A DNA stretch of 64,000 nucleotides from Allohahella marinimesophila (lineage in GTDB: Bacteria; Pseudomonadota; Gammaproteobacteria; Pseudomonadales; Oleiphilaceae): assembly GCF_039538005.1 (NCBI RefSeq), contig NZ_BAABBO010000007.1:62001-126000 (forward strand), given 5' to 3'. Shown one piece after another: positions 55,005 through 63,604 of this stretch (its first letter is position 1; the number at the start of each line of letters is the position of its first letter). The notes under the pieces are model-generated. The model had not been told where the DNA came from and ran no database searches. It saw only the letters and a program-made list of their open reading frames with translations. The translations under genes and the position numbers were made by a program.

Positions 55005-56138
55005 ATGAAAGATACAGCCGCCCAAGGCGCGCACGACATTGCATTCAAATCCGCTGTATTCGAAGGCTGTCAGCTTCGTGGCATCAGCAGGCTCAAAGAT
55101 GTCCTGCCTGCGCTTGACCCCCTGATATTTTTACACGCGGGTCCTCCATTGCCGCTGAACGACTTGCCGAATGCCGTTCATTACGCTGTTGTGGCTGCGA
55201 TGATTTTCGAAGGCCTGGCTGCCGATCCGGTCGAAGCCGCTCAGCGCCTCGCCAATAACGATGTGAAACTGCTACCTGCTCAGGATTTCGGTGTCGTCAC
55301 ACCGCTAGCGCAGGTGGTCTCGGCGTCCATGCCGGTCTTTATTGTCGGCAATGACGCCAGGCTCTGTTATGCACCACTCGTGGAAGGGCCTCCACCAGCT
55401 CTGCGCTTCGGATCATTCGATCCTGAGTGCTGGGCAAACCTGAAACGGGTCTCCGAATTCGGACTAGAGGTTCTCGACCCAATCATCAAGGTCAGGCCGG
55501 TGTCGATGTCCTCCGTTGTCGCCAGCGCGCTGGCCAGGGGAAACGACTGCCATGCCCTGGTCGGCAATGCCAATGAAGCCTTTATAGATGCACTCGCACA
55601 AGCGCCTTCCGACGCTCAGCAGCAGTTGAGGGCCAATGGTGCATTTGTTCTGCCAATTCTCATGGCTGCAAGTGCCTGGGTACTGAAGACCAGCAGCACT
55701 GACCTTGATGCCGTGGGCGGAAACGGTCGCCGTTTTGGTGTGCGCTTCAAGGGCAGTAAAACCTGGAGCGTATCTCCTGCCAGTGCGCCCATTGGTCCTA
55801 CAATACCGGGGTTGGAGGGCAGGGCAGTGCTCGGCGCCATTGGCGATAGCGCGGTAATTGATTTCTGTGGTCTTGGCGGCCAGGCACTGCATCTGGCACC
55901 CGCACTACTAGCCGATTGGGCAGCTTACCTGCCCTCAGATCATGCCACCATTGCGGACGCTGTCATCGATCCTGAAACGGGTTTGGTGTCGGTCAAACGA
56001 ATCTTGTCCAGCGGTGTATCGCCGCTGATTCACCTGGCAATGCTAGGCGAAGGACCGCAAGCCGGATTGCTTGGCAAAGGCTTCTTTCGTCCAGCGCTCG
56101 ATACTTTTCTCAAGTCTTCTGCAGGTAGCCACCCATGA
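55005..56138 (+). CDS. DUF1116 (YlbE/AllG-like) protein
   Basis: DUF1116 includes E. coli YlbE, which as I recall forms the oxamate carbamoyltransferase with FdrA and YlbF in anaerobic allantoin use. The family match rests on FLHAGPPLP, AMIFEGLAADPVEAAQRLA, FGVVTPLAQVVSASMPVFIVGN, PALRFGSF, RFGVRFKGSKTW, GDSAVIDFCGLGGQA and ISP-like C-terminal patterns. It is shorter (377) than YlbE (about 420), and several family Asn/His residues differ (HNRN becomes HALVGN). No FdrA or YlbF gene is beside it. Its stop overlaps the oxygenase start as ATGA, so they act together. Cytosolic. Confidence 0.82.
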   Translation: MKDTAAQGAHDIAFKSAVFEGCQLRGISRLKDVLPALDPLIFLHAGPPLPLNDLPNAVHYAVVAAMIFEGLAADPVEAAQRLANNDVKLLPAQDFGVVTPLAQVVSASMPVFIVGNDARLCYAPLVEGPPPALRFGSFDPECWANLKRVSEFGLEVLDPIIKVRPVSMSSVVASALARGNDCHALVGNANEAFIDALAQAPSDAQQQLRANGAFVLPILMAASAWVLKTSSTDLDAVGGNGRRFGVRFKGSKTWSVSPASAPIGPTIPGLEGRAVLGAIGDSAVIDFCGLGGQALHLAPALLADWAAYLPSDHATIADAVIDPETGLVSVKRILSSGVSPLIHLAMLGEGPQAGLLGKGFFRPALDTFLKSSAGSHP

Positions 56139-57136
56139 AACAGGTTTCTCCAGTGATAGCCACAGTGCCCGCCATCGACTTGTCGGCTGCCTTCGAGGGC
56201 GGTCCCGAAGACAGGCAGCGAACGGGCGACGAGATCGACCGAACCTGCCGCGAAATCGGTTTCTTCACAATCACCGGTCATGGCGTCGACAAAGCACTTA
56301 TCGATGACCTTCGAGACCAGTCCTATCGTTTTTTCAACCAGCCTCTCGAGCAGAAAAAGCGCTCGGCACCAGTTCATGTCGACACCCCGCGAGGTTACAG
56401 AGGACTGGGTTTCGAAGCCCTGGCCCACGGCAACGCCGACGCTACGCCCCCGGATCTCAAGGAGTACTATCACTTCGGTCGCGAGCAGTGGCCGGATGAA
56501 CCCTATTACACGAGCCCGGAAGGACAACAGTATTTCGTACCCAATATCTGGCCGGATGAGCCGCCTGGGTGGGCCGACTCTGCCGCGGCTTACTATGCGG
56601 CGATGGAAACCCTGACGTCCAAGCTGCTGGGACTTGCGGCGCTGGGACTCGGGCTCGATGAACACTTCTTCGATGACAAGATTGACCGCCACATCACCGC
56701 CATGCGCATCAATCACTACCCCGCACAGGTCAGTAGCCCGGAAAGCAGGCAGCTCAGGGCTGGCGCACATACCGACTACGGTCTGCTGACCATTCTCAAT
56801 GGCGAGAACACGCCAGGCGGTTTGCAGGTACAGACCCGCCAGGGCAACTGGGTAGACGTTGAAACGGCACCTGACAGCTTTGTCGTGAATATCGGTGATC
56901 TGCTCATGCGCTGGACCAACGATCGCTGGGTGTCGAATACCCATAGGGTCGTGAATCCACCGGCCGGTGTGCCCCAGTGTTCAAGGCTTTCGATAGCATT
57001 CTTCCATCACCCGAATTACGACACGATCATCAAGTGCGTGGCCACCGCTGGCGAGGCGAAATATCCTCCCGTGAGCTCTGGCGACTATCGTGCTGAGAAG
57101 TACCGGCAGACCCGTATCGCAAAGGCACAAGGCTGA
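56135..57136 (+). CDS. 2-oxoglutarate/Fe(II)-dependent oxygenase, isopenicillin-N-synthase type
   Basis: A non-heme iron oxygenase. N-terminal DIOX_N region (about 5-120, TCREIGFFTITGHGVD) then the double-stranded beta-helix. Fe ligands: His212 and Asp214 (AGAHTDYG) and His270 (SNTHRVVNP); Arg284 in SRLSIAFF binds 2-oxoglutarate. GDLLMRWTNDRW is standard. Thymine-7-hydroxylase and plant/fungal biosynthetic oxygenases share this fold, as do others, so the substrate remains open. Length 333. Overlaps the DUF1116 gene by four bases and lies 47 bases before the importer genes. Confidence 0.93.
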   Translation: MKQVSPVIATVPAIDLSAAFEGGPEDRQRTGDEIDRTCREIGFFTITGHGVDKALIDDLRDQSYRFFNQPLEQKKRSAPVHVDTPRGYRGLGFEALAHGNADATPPDLKEYYHFGREQWPDEPYYTSPEGQQYFVPNIWPDEPPGWADSAAAYYAAMETLTSKLLGLAALGLGLDEHFFDDKIDRHITAMRINHYPAQVSSPESRQLRAGAHTDYGLLTILNGENTPGGLQVQTRQGNWVDVETAPDSFVVNIGDLLMRWTNDRWVSNTHRVVNPPAGVPQCSRLSIAFFHHPNYDTIIKCVATAGEAKYPPVSSGDYRAEKYRQTRIAKAQG

Positions 57137-57183
57137 GCGATACGGATCCACCGTTCATTCAACTCCCAATGGAGTAACACACA

Positions 57184-58335
57184 ATGCTAAGCACAAGACT
57201 GTTCATAGCAACGATGGTAGCCAGCGGACTCGGTGCAGGCTCCGCACTGGCGGCTGATACCATAAAGATCGGTGTCTCGGAGCCTCTGACTGGTTCCGTC
57301 GCAGCCTCGGGAAATTATGTCGCCAACGGTGCCCGGTTGGCCGCCGAGAAAATCAATAGCGAGGGCGGCGTGCTGGGCAAGCAGATCGAGCTGGTCATAG
57401 AGGATAACAAGTCGAACCCGCGAGAAGCTGTGAATGCAGCGGAGAAGCTTATTCTCAGTGACAAGGTTCCGGTCATGATGGGTGCCTGGGGTTCAACCTT
57501 TACCCTCGCCACAATGCCCAAGTTGGAAGAATATGGCGTGCCAATGCTGGTTGAGACCGCATCATCCAGCAAGGTGACGAGCGCAGGCAATCCATGGGTC
57601 TTCAGAATAAGCCCGACATCTAAGATGGAAGCCATTGCCTTCGGCAAGAAGCTCGATTCATTCGATCCTCCCATCAAGCAGGTCGACTTCCTGTCGGTCA
57701 ATAACGATTGGGGACTCGGCGCCACGGAAGCCTTCAAGGAAGTGCTCACTGAAAAAGGTGTCAAGATCGGCAGAGTCGAAACGATCGCGCCTGATGCCAC
57801 CGATCTTTCAGCGCAGCTGGCTGGCCTGAAGGGGAGTGGTAGCGACACCCTGATTCTGACTTCGGGCGTCGAACAGTTGACCCTGGGTATCCGGCAGGCG
57901 GCAGAGCAGCGTCTTGACCAGCGAATCGTAACCACAGGTGGATCCTTTCCAGAGCCATTGATCGCATCGCCTGGACCCAAGGGTTATGTCAGCACCCACC
58001 TGTTGTTCTTCTCGCCATGGACTGCAGACAGCGCAGTGTATCCGGACATCGCTGAAGAGTTCGTCTCCGCCTGGAAAGAGAAGGATCTGCCGTTCCCTGG
58101 CTTGAGCGAAGGCTTTCGTGGGTACGACGGCATTCTAACGATCGCCCAGGCGATCGAAGATGCTGGCAAGGCCGAGCCTGAGGCTATTCGCAAGGCCCTC
58201 TGGGATGTGAAGGTCAAGGGTGTGAACGGCGACATCGCCTTCGAGAAGGATGGTCCAGAAGGCAAGGAAAGTGGCCAGAGCATGCCGAACGTCTACATTG
58301 TCCAGCTGAAAGATGGCGCTGTGACAGCCTACTGA
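57184..58335 (+). CDS. ABC transporter substrate-binding protein, branched-chain amino acid type
   Basis: Periplasmic receptor of a HAAT-family importer. Signal peptide about 1-23, then DTIKIGVSEPLTGSVAASGNYVANGARLA, the Peripla_BP_6 start. The two-lobe fold spans to the end (PEEF-like region VYPDIAEEFVSAWKEK). Relatives bind amino acids, amides, urea and other small polar ligands. Given the surrounding catabolic genes the ligand is more likely a nitrogenous substrate than Leu/Ile/Val, but that is inference. Length 383. Shine-Dalgarno TGGAG precedes the ATG. Confidence 0.93.
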   Translation: MLSTRLFIATMVASGLGAGSALAADTIKIGVSEPLTGSVAASGNYVANGARLAAEKINSEGGVLGKQIELVIEDNKSNPREAVNAAEKLILSDKVPVMMGAWGSTFTLATMPKLEEYGVPMLVETASSSKVTSAGNPWVFRISPTSKMEAIAFGKKLDSFDPPIKQVDFLSVNNDWGLGATEAFKEVLTEKGVKIGRVETIAPDATDLSAQLAGLKGSGSDTLILTSGVEQLTLGIRQAAEQRLDQRIVTTGGSFPEPLIASPGPKGYVSTHLLFFSPWTADSAVYPDIAEEFVSAWKEKDLPFPGLSEGFRGYDGILTIAQAIEDAGKAEPEAIRKALWDVKVKGVNGDIAFEKDGPEGKESGQSMPNVYIVQLKDGAVTAY

Positions 58336-58341
58336 TCAGCG

Positions 58342-58372
58342 TCAGCAGGCGGTGTTCGAAGCCGCCTGCTGA
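58342..58372 (+). promoter_or_regulatory. Intercistronic hairpin after the binding-protein gene
   Basis: TCAGCAGGCGG and CCGCCTGCTGA form an 11-bp GC-rich perfect stem with a nine-base loop, six bases after the stop. No T-run follows. Such hairpins often protect the upstream message or lower read-through, so that the binding protein is made in excess over the permeases. Confidence 0.75.
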
Positions 58373-58399
58373 ACATTCAGATTTCCAGGGAGTTCTGCA

Positions 58400-59272
58400 G
58401 TGGACGAAGTGCTTCAACATGCCATGAACGCGCTGGTGCTGGGGTCGACCTATGCCTTGCTCGGGATTGGTCTCACGATTATCTTTGGCATCATGGGCGT
58501 GGTCAATTTTGCGCATGGTGAGATCTATGCCCTCGGCGCTTATGCCGCCTATGGCCTCGTCGCACTGCTTAAAATCGACTTCTTCGTTTCGATTGTGCTG
58601 GCAGCCCTGATCGGCCTGATCGTCGGGGCGCTCATCGAATTCGTATTTCTGCGAAAACGGAATCTACGCAATATCGATGAAGTCATGCTCATCATGATCG
58701 GCATCATGATCGTGATGCAGAATCTTCAATTGATGGTCTGGGGCGGTGTCGCCAAGATCATTCCTTCACCGTTTTCACAAAGCCCGCTGGTATTTGCCGA
58801 TATTGCCATTTCCCCAACGCGGCTCTTCGTACTCTGCCTGGCTATTGTCTTGCTGGTGCTGTTTTATCTTGGCATCGAAAAGACTCGGTTTGGCCTCGCT
58901 GTCCGGGCCACTTTTCAGGACCGGGATGCAGCCAGAATCGTTGGTGTGAATGTCTCGCGTGTCTATACTCTGACCTTTGCAATTGGCTCCTGCATGGCTG
59001 CGATAGCCGGTGCCTTGCTCGGGCCCATCTTCGTGGCTACACCGACCATGGGCGACCTGGCCAGCCTGAAAGCCTTTGCTATCGTCATTCTTGGTGGGCT
59101 CGGGAATCTGGGCGGCGCAGCCATTGGCGGCTTCCTGCTCGCGTTCATCGAAGAGTTCGGGGCCAGTTATATTTCAACAGGCTATCGTGACGCTTTCGGT
59201 TTTCTTGTCATCATCCTGGTGATGCTGTTCCGTCCGCAGGGCCTGTTCACCCGAAAAGAGCGGGTGGGCTGA
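58400..59272 (+). CDS. livH: ABC transporter permease, LivH type
   Basis: Inner-membrane permease of the HAAT importer, about eight helices over 290 residues. ALLGIGLTIIFGIMGVVNFAHGEIYALGAYAAY at the N-terminus is the LivH signature, and LGGLGNLGGAAIGGFLLAFIEE is the conserved coupling region. Start is GTG 58400 with AGGGAG upstream. The stop shares one base with the LivM start. Confidence 0.95.
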   Translation: MDEVLQHAMNALVLGSTYALLGIGLTIIFGIMGVVNFAHGEIYALGAYAAYGLVALLKIDFFVSIVLAALIGLIVGALIEFVFLRKRNLRNIDEVMLIMIGIMIVMQNLQLMVWGGVAKIIPSPFSQSPLVFADIAISPTRLFVLCLAIVLLVLFYLGIEKTRFGLAVRATFQDRDAARIVGVNVSRVYTLTFAIGSCMAAIAGALLGPIFVATPTMGDLASLKAFAIVILGGLGNLGGAAIGGFLLAFIEEFGASYISTGYRDAFGFLVIILVMLFRPQGLFTRKERVG

Positions 59273-60342
59273 TGCAGCGTCATACACTGTTTTTCGTCTG
59301 GGTCATAGCGCTGGCCCTGCTGCCAATCATCTGGCCAGATCCCTACATGCTGTCTGTACTCGGCGCTGCGGGGATCATGATCATTGCCGCGATCAGTCTC
59401 AATCTTCTTCTGGGTTTCACCGGTCAGCTGAGCCTGGGTCACGCCGCATTCTTTGGAATCGGCGCCTATACCAGCGCCTTGTTGACGCTGGGCTTCGATG
59501 TCCATCTTGGCTTCGGTATTCAGCTGGTGGTCGAGCCGAAGCCGGTCTGGATTGCCTTCCTGATGGCCATAGTCGTCACTGGCATTTTTGGCTGGGGGCT
59601 CGGCAGGCTCGCCTTTCGGGTGCGCGGCGCCTACTTCGTTGTCATCACGATCAGCTTCGCCCAGGTCATGCGCATGGTTGCGCTCAACTGGGTGGATCTG
59701 ACTGAGGGCCCGATGGCGCTGATTTCCATACCACCACTGACTATCTGGTGGCCGGGTGAGGGCACGATTCGGCTGGTGTCGAAATCAGCCACCTACTGGC
59801 TGGTGCTCGCTGTCGGAGTGGTGGCTTATCTTCTGGTCGCAAGCCTCGTGTACTCACGAATCGGGCGTGCCATGATTGCACTGCGGGAGAATGAAACGCT
59901 CGCCACCTCTGTCGGTATTCCGGTCACGCGATATCTCACCATCGCCGCCGTCATCTCCGCGGGCATTGCTGGCGCGGCAGGCGGATTGTATGCACACACG
60001 GTTCGCATCATCGATCCCGAAGTCTTCCTGTTCATCTACACCGTGACCATGGTGATCATGGTGATTTCCGGTGGGAAAGGGACCCTGGCCGGGCCGGTCG
60101 TGGGCGGACTGATCTTTGGTCTGCTACCCGAACTGCTTCGAGGTGTTGTCGAGCCAGAGGTGCAGTGGATACTGTATGGCGCCCTCATGGTACTGATTCT
60201 GATTTTCATGCCGAAGGGCATCGTGCCGGCACTTTACTCGTGGCTGGCGTGGATTCGGTCGGGACGCCTCCCGCCCGAAAAGCGCGCGCCGGAGAAGCAT
60301 CACTCCGAAACGATCAGACCGGAGGAGCGGAGAACGGCATGA
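59272..60342 (+). CDS. livM: ABC transporter permease, LivM type
   Basis: Second permease, about nine or ten helices over 356 residues. SLNLLLGFTGQLSLGHAAFFGIGAYTSALL and SGGKGTLAGPVVGGLIFGLLPELLR are LivM signatures. The C-terminal 30 residues are Arg/Glu/Pro-rich and cytoplasmic. Overlaps livH by one base and the ATPase gene by four (ATGA). Confidence 0.95.
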   Translation: MQRHTLFFVWVIALALLPIIWPDPYMLSVLGAAGIMIIAAISLNLLLGFTGQLSLGHAAFFGIGAYTSALLTLGFDVHLGFGIQLVVEPKPVWIAFLMAIVVTGIFGWGLGRLAFRVRGAYFVVITISFAQVMRMVALNWVDLTEGPMALISIPPLTIWWPGEGTIRLVSKSATYWLVLAVGVVAYLLVASLVYSRIGRAMIALRENETLATSVGIPVTRYLTIAAVISAGIAGAAGGLYAHTVRIIDPEVFLFIYTVTMVIMVISGGKGTLAGPVVGGLIFGLLPELLRGVVEPEVQWILYGALMVLILIFMPKGIVPALYSWLAWIRSGRLPPEKRAPEKHHSETIRPEERRTA

Positions 60343-61145
60343 ACACACCAGTAACGGACGATAAAGCGGCATACGCGCTATCGGTCAAGGGCCTTACGGT
60401 AAAGATTTCCGGGCTCGTCGCGCTGAACGATGTCAGCTTCGATATCGAGCCAGGCAAGATCGTCAGTCTTATAGGTCCAAACGGCGCTGGCAAGACGACA
60501 GCCTTCAACGTCATCTCAGGCTACATGCCGCCAACGGCTGGCACTGTGACGATGTCGGGCCAGACGATCACCGGGATGAGTCCACACAGGATAGCCGCCC
60601 AGGGGCTGGTGCGGAGCTTCCAGCGCACCAGCGTATTCGACCAGAGCACCGTATTCGACAACCTGCTCACGGCTTTCCACCTGAGTGGTCAATGCTCAAT
60701 GCTGCAGTCACTGCTGCGTTTACCTGCCTTCCAGCGGGAAGAGCGGCGCCTGCGACAGCTGACGAACGACATGCTCGACTTTCTCGAACTCAGGCATCGT
60801 GCGTCTGAAATGGCGGAAACCTTGTCGTACGGCGAGCAGCGCAGACTTGGTGTTGGCATTGCCCTTGCCGCGCAGCCAAAGGTGCTTTTGCTCGATGAGC
60901 CAGCCGCAGGACTGAATCCCTCGGAAACCGATGACTTCAAGGCGATGATCAGACGCATTGGCGACTCCGGCGTGACTGTTCTGCTCGTCGAACATGATAT
61001 GCATATGGTGATGTCGATCTCGGACTACATCGTGGTGCTGAACCAGGGGCAGTTGATCGCGGAGGGTCTGCCTTCGGAGGTCCAGCAGAATGCCAATGTC
61101 ATTGAAGCCTATCTTGGAACGGGGTTGAAACGTGCTGAAGCTTGA
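60339..61145 (+). CDS. livG: ABC transporter ATP-binding protein, LivG type
   Basis: ATPase subunit. Walker A GPNGAGKTT (about 45-53), Q-loop region SFQRTSVFD, signature SYGEQRRL, Walker B VLLLDEPAAGL and switch His in LVEHDM. LSYGEQR in place of LSGGQQ is typical of LivG/UrtD. Start ATG 60339; the longer frame runs back into livM. Length 268. Overlaps livF by 14 bases. Confidence 0.95.
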   Translation: MNTPVTDDKAAYALSVKGLTVKISGLVALNDVSFDIEPGKIVSLIGPNGAGKTTAFNVISGYMPPTAGTVTMSGQTITGMSPHRIAAQGLVRSFQRTSVFDQSTVFDNLLTAFHLSGQCSMLQSLLRLPAFQREERRLRQLTNDMLDFLELRHRASEMAETLSYGEQRRLGVGIALAAQPKVLLLDEPAAGLNPSETDDFKAMIRRIGDSGVTVLLVEHDMHMVMSISDYIVVLNQGQLIAEGLPSEVQQNANVIEAYLGTGLKRAEA

Positions 61146-61836
61146 AGGTGTGACTGTGCGCTATGGCGCGACCATCGCCATGAATGAAGTCTCGATGCAG
61201 GTGAAAGATGGTGAGTTCGTCACCCTCATCGGTTCGAATGGCGCGGGGAAATCGACGACCTTGAGAGCGATCAGTGGGCTCGAGCCCGTCGTCTCAGGCC
61301 GTATCATTTTTGATGGGGACGAGATTCAGAACGGTAGCACGCAGAGTATCATTGCCAAGGGCATCGCACATTGCCCGGAGGGGCGTCGTGTATTTCCCCA
61401 TCTCACGGTTCACGAGAACCTGCAGATGGGCGCCTATCAGCGATTTGATCGTCAGGGGATTCGAAAGGATACCGAGAAGATGCTGAATATGTTTCCGCGA
61501 CTGCGGGAGCGCCTGAAGCAGCCTGCTGGCACGCTGTCCGGTGGTGAGCAGCAGATGCTGGCCATCGCCAGAGCAATGATGTCACGACCACGCCTCATCA
61601 TGTTCGACGAGCCCTCGCTGGGGCTTGCACCGAACTTCGTCGAACAGGTGTTCAGACTGATTTCAGAAATACAGGAAGCAGGCACTACCGTGCTGCTGGT
61701 CGAGCAGAATGCCTACGCGGCCCTCGAACTCTGCGATCGCTCCTACCTGCTGAGTTCCGGGCGAGTGGTGCTCGATGGGAGTGCCGAGGAGATGCGGGCC
61801 AATCCTGAAATCAGAAAGATCTACCTGGGCGGCTAA
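61132..61836 (+). CDS. livF: ABC transporter ATP-binding protein, LivF type
   Basis: Second ATPase. Walker A IGSNGAGKSTT, signature LSGGEQQML, Walker B LIMFDEPSLGLAP, switch LLVEQNAYAAL. Length 234. Start GTG 61132 inside the end of livG. Its stop overlaps by four bases the stop of the convergent MarR gene. The five transporter genes form one complete importer. Confidence 0.95.
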   Translation: MLKLEGVTVRYGATIAMNEVSMQVKDGEFVTLIGSNGAGKSTTLRAISGLEPVVSGRIIFDGDEIQNGSTQSIIAKGIAHCPEGRRVFPHLTVHENLQMGAYQRFDRQGIRKDTEKMLNMFPRLRERLKQPAGTLSGGEQQMLAIARAMMSRPRLIMFDEPSLGLAPNFVEQVFRLISEIQEAGTTVLLVEQNAYAALELCDRSYLLSSGRVVLDGSAEEMRANPEIRKIYLGG

Positions 61837-62339
61837 CTGATTTTCAGGGTGGCACGGCCGTAGTCATTGCCGGCATCGACAAGCTGCATCATGTAGTTGA
61901 CGAACTGCTCGCGCTCAGCCTTTTCGAGTGGGGCAATGGTGCGCTCGTGAGCTCTGCGGGCCTTTTCGTCCATGGCCTCGAGCAGGTCGCGACCGGCTGG
62001 CGTCAGGCTGGCGATCCGTCTGCGGTTATCCGCGACACTTTTCACGCGGTGAATCCAGCCAGCACTATCCAGACGCTTCAGCACTTCTGTCATAGTCGCC
62101 CGGTCTATGCCGATGGCGATGGCGATCGACTTCTGATCCAGACTTGTTTCCCGCAGCGCCGTGAGTACGCTGTACTGCACTGGCGTGATATTGAAGCCTG
62201 CGCACTCTTCCAGAAACAGCGCAACGTGTATCTGATGCAGCCGGCGAATGAGGAAGCCGGGCCGATGGGCCAGCGCGTCATGAATACGCTGGAAACTGTC
62301 GTCCGTGGTGTCTGGAGCTGGCTGGGACTGTCTGGGCAT
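61833..62339 (-). CDS. MarR-family transcriptional regulator
   Basis: A dimeric winged-helix regulator, usually a repressor released by a small aromatic or heterocyclic ligand. The recognition helix and wing are seen in SIAIAIGIDRATMTEVLKRLDSAGWIHRV and ADNRRRIASLTPAG. Start ATG 62339 gives 168 residues with GGAA about 8 bases upstream; a longer form to 62414 would overlap the Fe-S gene. It lies just after the molybdenum-hydroxylase subunit genes on the same strand, so probably controls this island, as NicR does for nicotinate genes. Confidence 0.92.
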   Translation of the reverse strand: MPRQSQPAPDTTDDSFQRIHDALAHRPGFLIRRLHQIHVALFLEECAGFNITPVQYSVLTALRETSLDQKSIAIAIGIDRATMTEVLKRLDSAGWIHRVKSVADNRRRIASLTPAGRDLLEAMDEKARRAHERTIAPLEKAEREQFVNYMMQLVDAGNDYGRATLKIS

Positions 62340-62374
62340 GTACGCTGTTCCATGGATGAATTGACTGATGCACA

Positions 62375-63604
62375 TCAACGCCTTGAAAATAATCGTTTCA
62401 GCCAGTGGCGGCAAGCCACAATCATCAATCTGAACACGCTGAGTGACTTCGCCTGCGGTGCAACCTCGCCATTGAGCCGGGCTTCGAAATTGAGGCGGAA
62501 CTGCTCAATCAGGGAGCGGACGACGGCATCGACCATGCCACCCCGGCTGAACTGAGCCAGCATGCCGGTCAGCTCGAAACTGATAGTGGCGGTCATCCGA
62601 GTGTGTGCATCCGCAGTTTCGCTGAGCTGAAAGTGCAAGGCTCCATGCGCGCGGGAGTCCGAGCGCTTGTCTTTGCCTTCGCCTTTCACCAGTCCGGTGA
62701 ACGCACTGTCGTCATAAGTGACCTGGCCTTCGCCTGCAATCTTTGCGGCCACAGGGCCCATGCTCACGACGAAGAGACCTTCGATGCGCCCGTCTTTACT
62801 AATGCTGGTGATGTCTGCACCCGGCAGGCAGGCTACGACAGTGGCGATATCGTGGCGAATGACCTTCCAGACTGTCTCCAGCGGGTGTCGGAGGACAAAG
62901 GTCGAGTTGATACCAGGCGCAGTATTGCCTGCCTCTTCGCGCTCACCTGTCGACAGCCCATCAGTATCGACCCGGCTATTGTCGGACGGTGACTGGGCCA
63001 GAGGGATGCTTGAAAGGGCGTCGAACTCGCCTGACTGCAAGCCGTTGTGGGACGAAGCCTGGGCAGTCGATGTCCGGAACCGGGCCAGTTCCGGCTCCGG
63101 CCAGGCCGATACCTCACCCAAAGCTCTGCGAATGGCCTTTACGATCCCGTTATAGCCGGTGCAGCGACAGAGATTGCCACTGAGCGCTACCCGAATCACC
63201 TGATCGTCGATCGCAGGCCTCCCGGCGTGGCGCAGCACGATATCCCTGGCCGTAACCAGCATCCCTGGTGTACAGAAGCCGCACTGCAGGCCGTGTTCTG
63301 CAGTAAATGCCGCTCGAAGCGTCTGCATCACGGCGTCTTCATCCAGGCCCTCTATAGTCAGTATCTCGGTATCTGCGCAGGCGACCGTGTAGGCCAGGCA
63401 GGCGCGAACCGGGACACCGTTGCGGAGCACGACACAGGCGCCACAGACACCTTGCTCGCAGCCAAGATGAGTGCCGGTCAGATGCAGGTCCTCACGAAGG
63501 AAGTCGGCAAGATGACGCCTGGGCTCCGCCAACTCTGATCTTGCCAGGCCATTGACCATTATTTGTACTGGCTGTCTGTCAGCTGCCACGATGTTTTGCT
63601 CCAT
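62375..63604 (-). CDS. Molybdenum-hydroxylase [2Fe-2S] subunit fused to a CoxG-like domain
   Basis: Small iron-sulfur subunit (CoxS/XdhA type) of a xanthine-dehydrogenase-family enzyme. Residues about 10-165: plant-type [2Fe-2S] Cys in LGCEQGVCGACVV and ACLAY, and the second cluster in CGFCTPGM and NLCRCTGYNGIV; all eight Cys present. A low-complexity linker follows (about 170-235). The C-terminal about 150 residues (FVLRHPLETVWKVI, ACLPGADI, KIAGEGQVTYDD) are a CoxG/SRPBCC domain ending in a basic amphipathic tail (HWLKRLFSRR), which could anchor to the membrane. This fusion is uncommon. Overlaps the FAD-subunit gene by 26 bases. Length 409. Confidence 0.92.
   Translation of the reverse strand: MEQNIVAADRQPVQIMVNGLARSELAEPRRHLADFLREDLHLTGTHLGCEQGVCGACVVLRNGVPVRACLAYTVACADTEILTIEGLDEDAVMQTLRAAFTAEHGLQCGFCTPGMLVTARDIVLRHAGRPAIDDQVIRVALSGNLCRCTGYNGIVKAIRRALGEVSAWPEPELARFRTSTAQASSHNGLQSGEFDALSSIPLAQSPSDNSRVDTDGLSTGEREEAGNTAPGINSTFVLRHPLETVWKVIRHDIATVVACLPGADITSISKDGRIEGLFVVSMGPVAAKIAGEGQVTYDDSAFTGLVKGEGKDKRSDSRAHGALHFQLSETADAHTRMTATISFELTGMLAQFSRGGMVDAVVRSLIEQFRLNFEARLNGEVAPQAKSLSVFRLMIVACRHWLKRLFSRR

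Noticed and set aside
56030..56944. 304-codon minus-strand open frame across the DUF1116/oxygenase genes
   Set aside because: Antisense to two recognised genes; no motifs.
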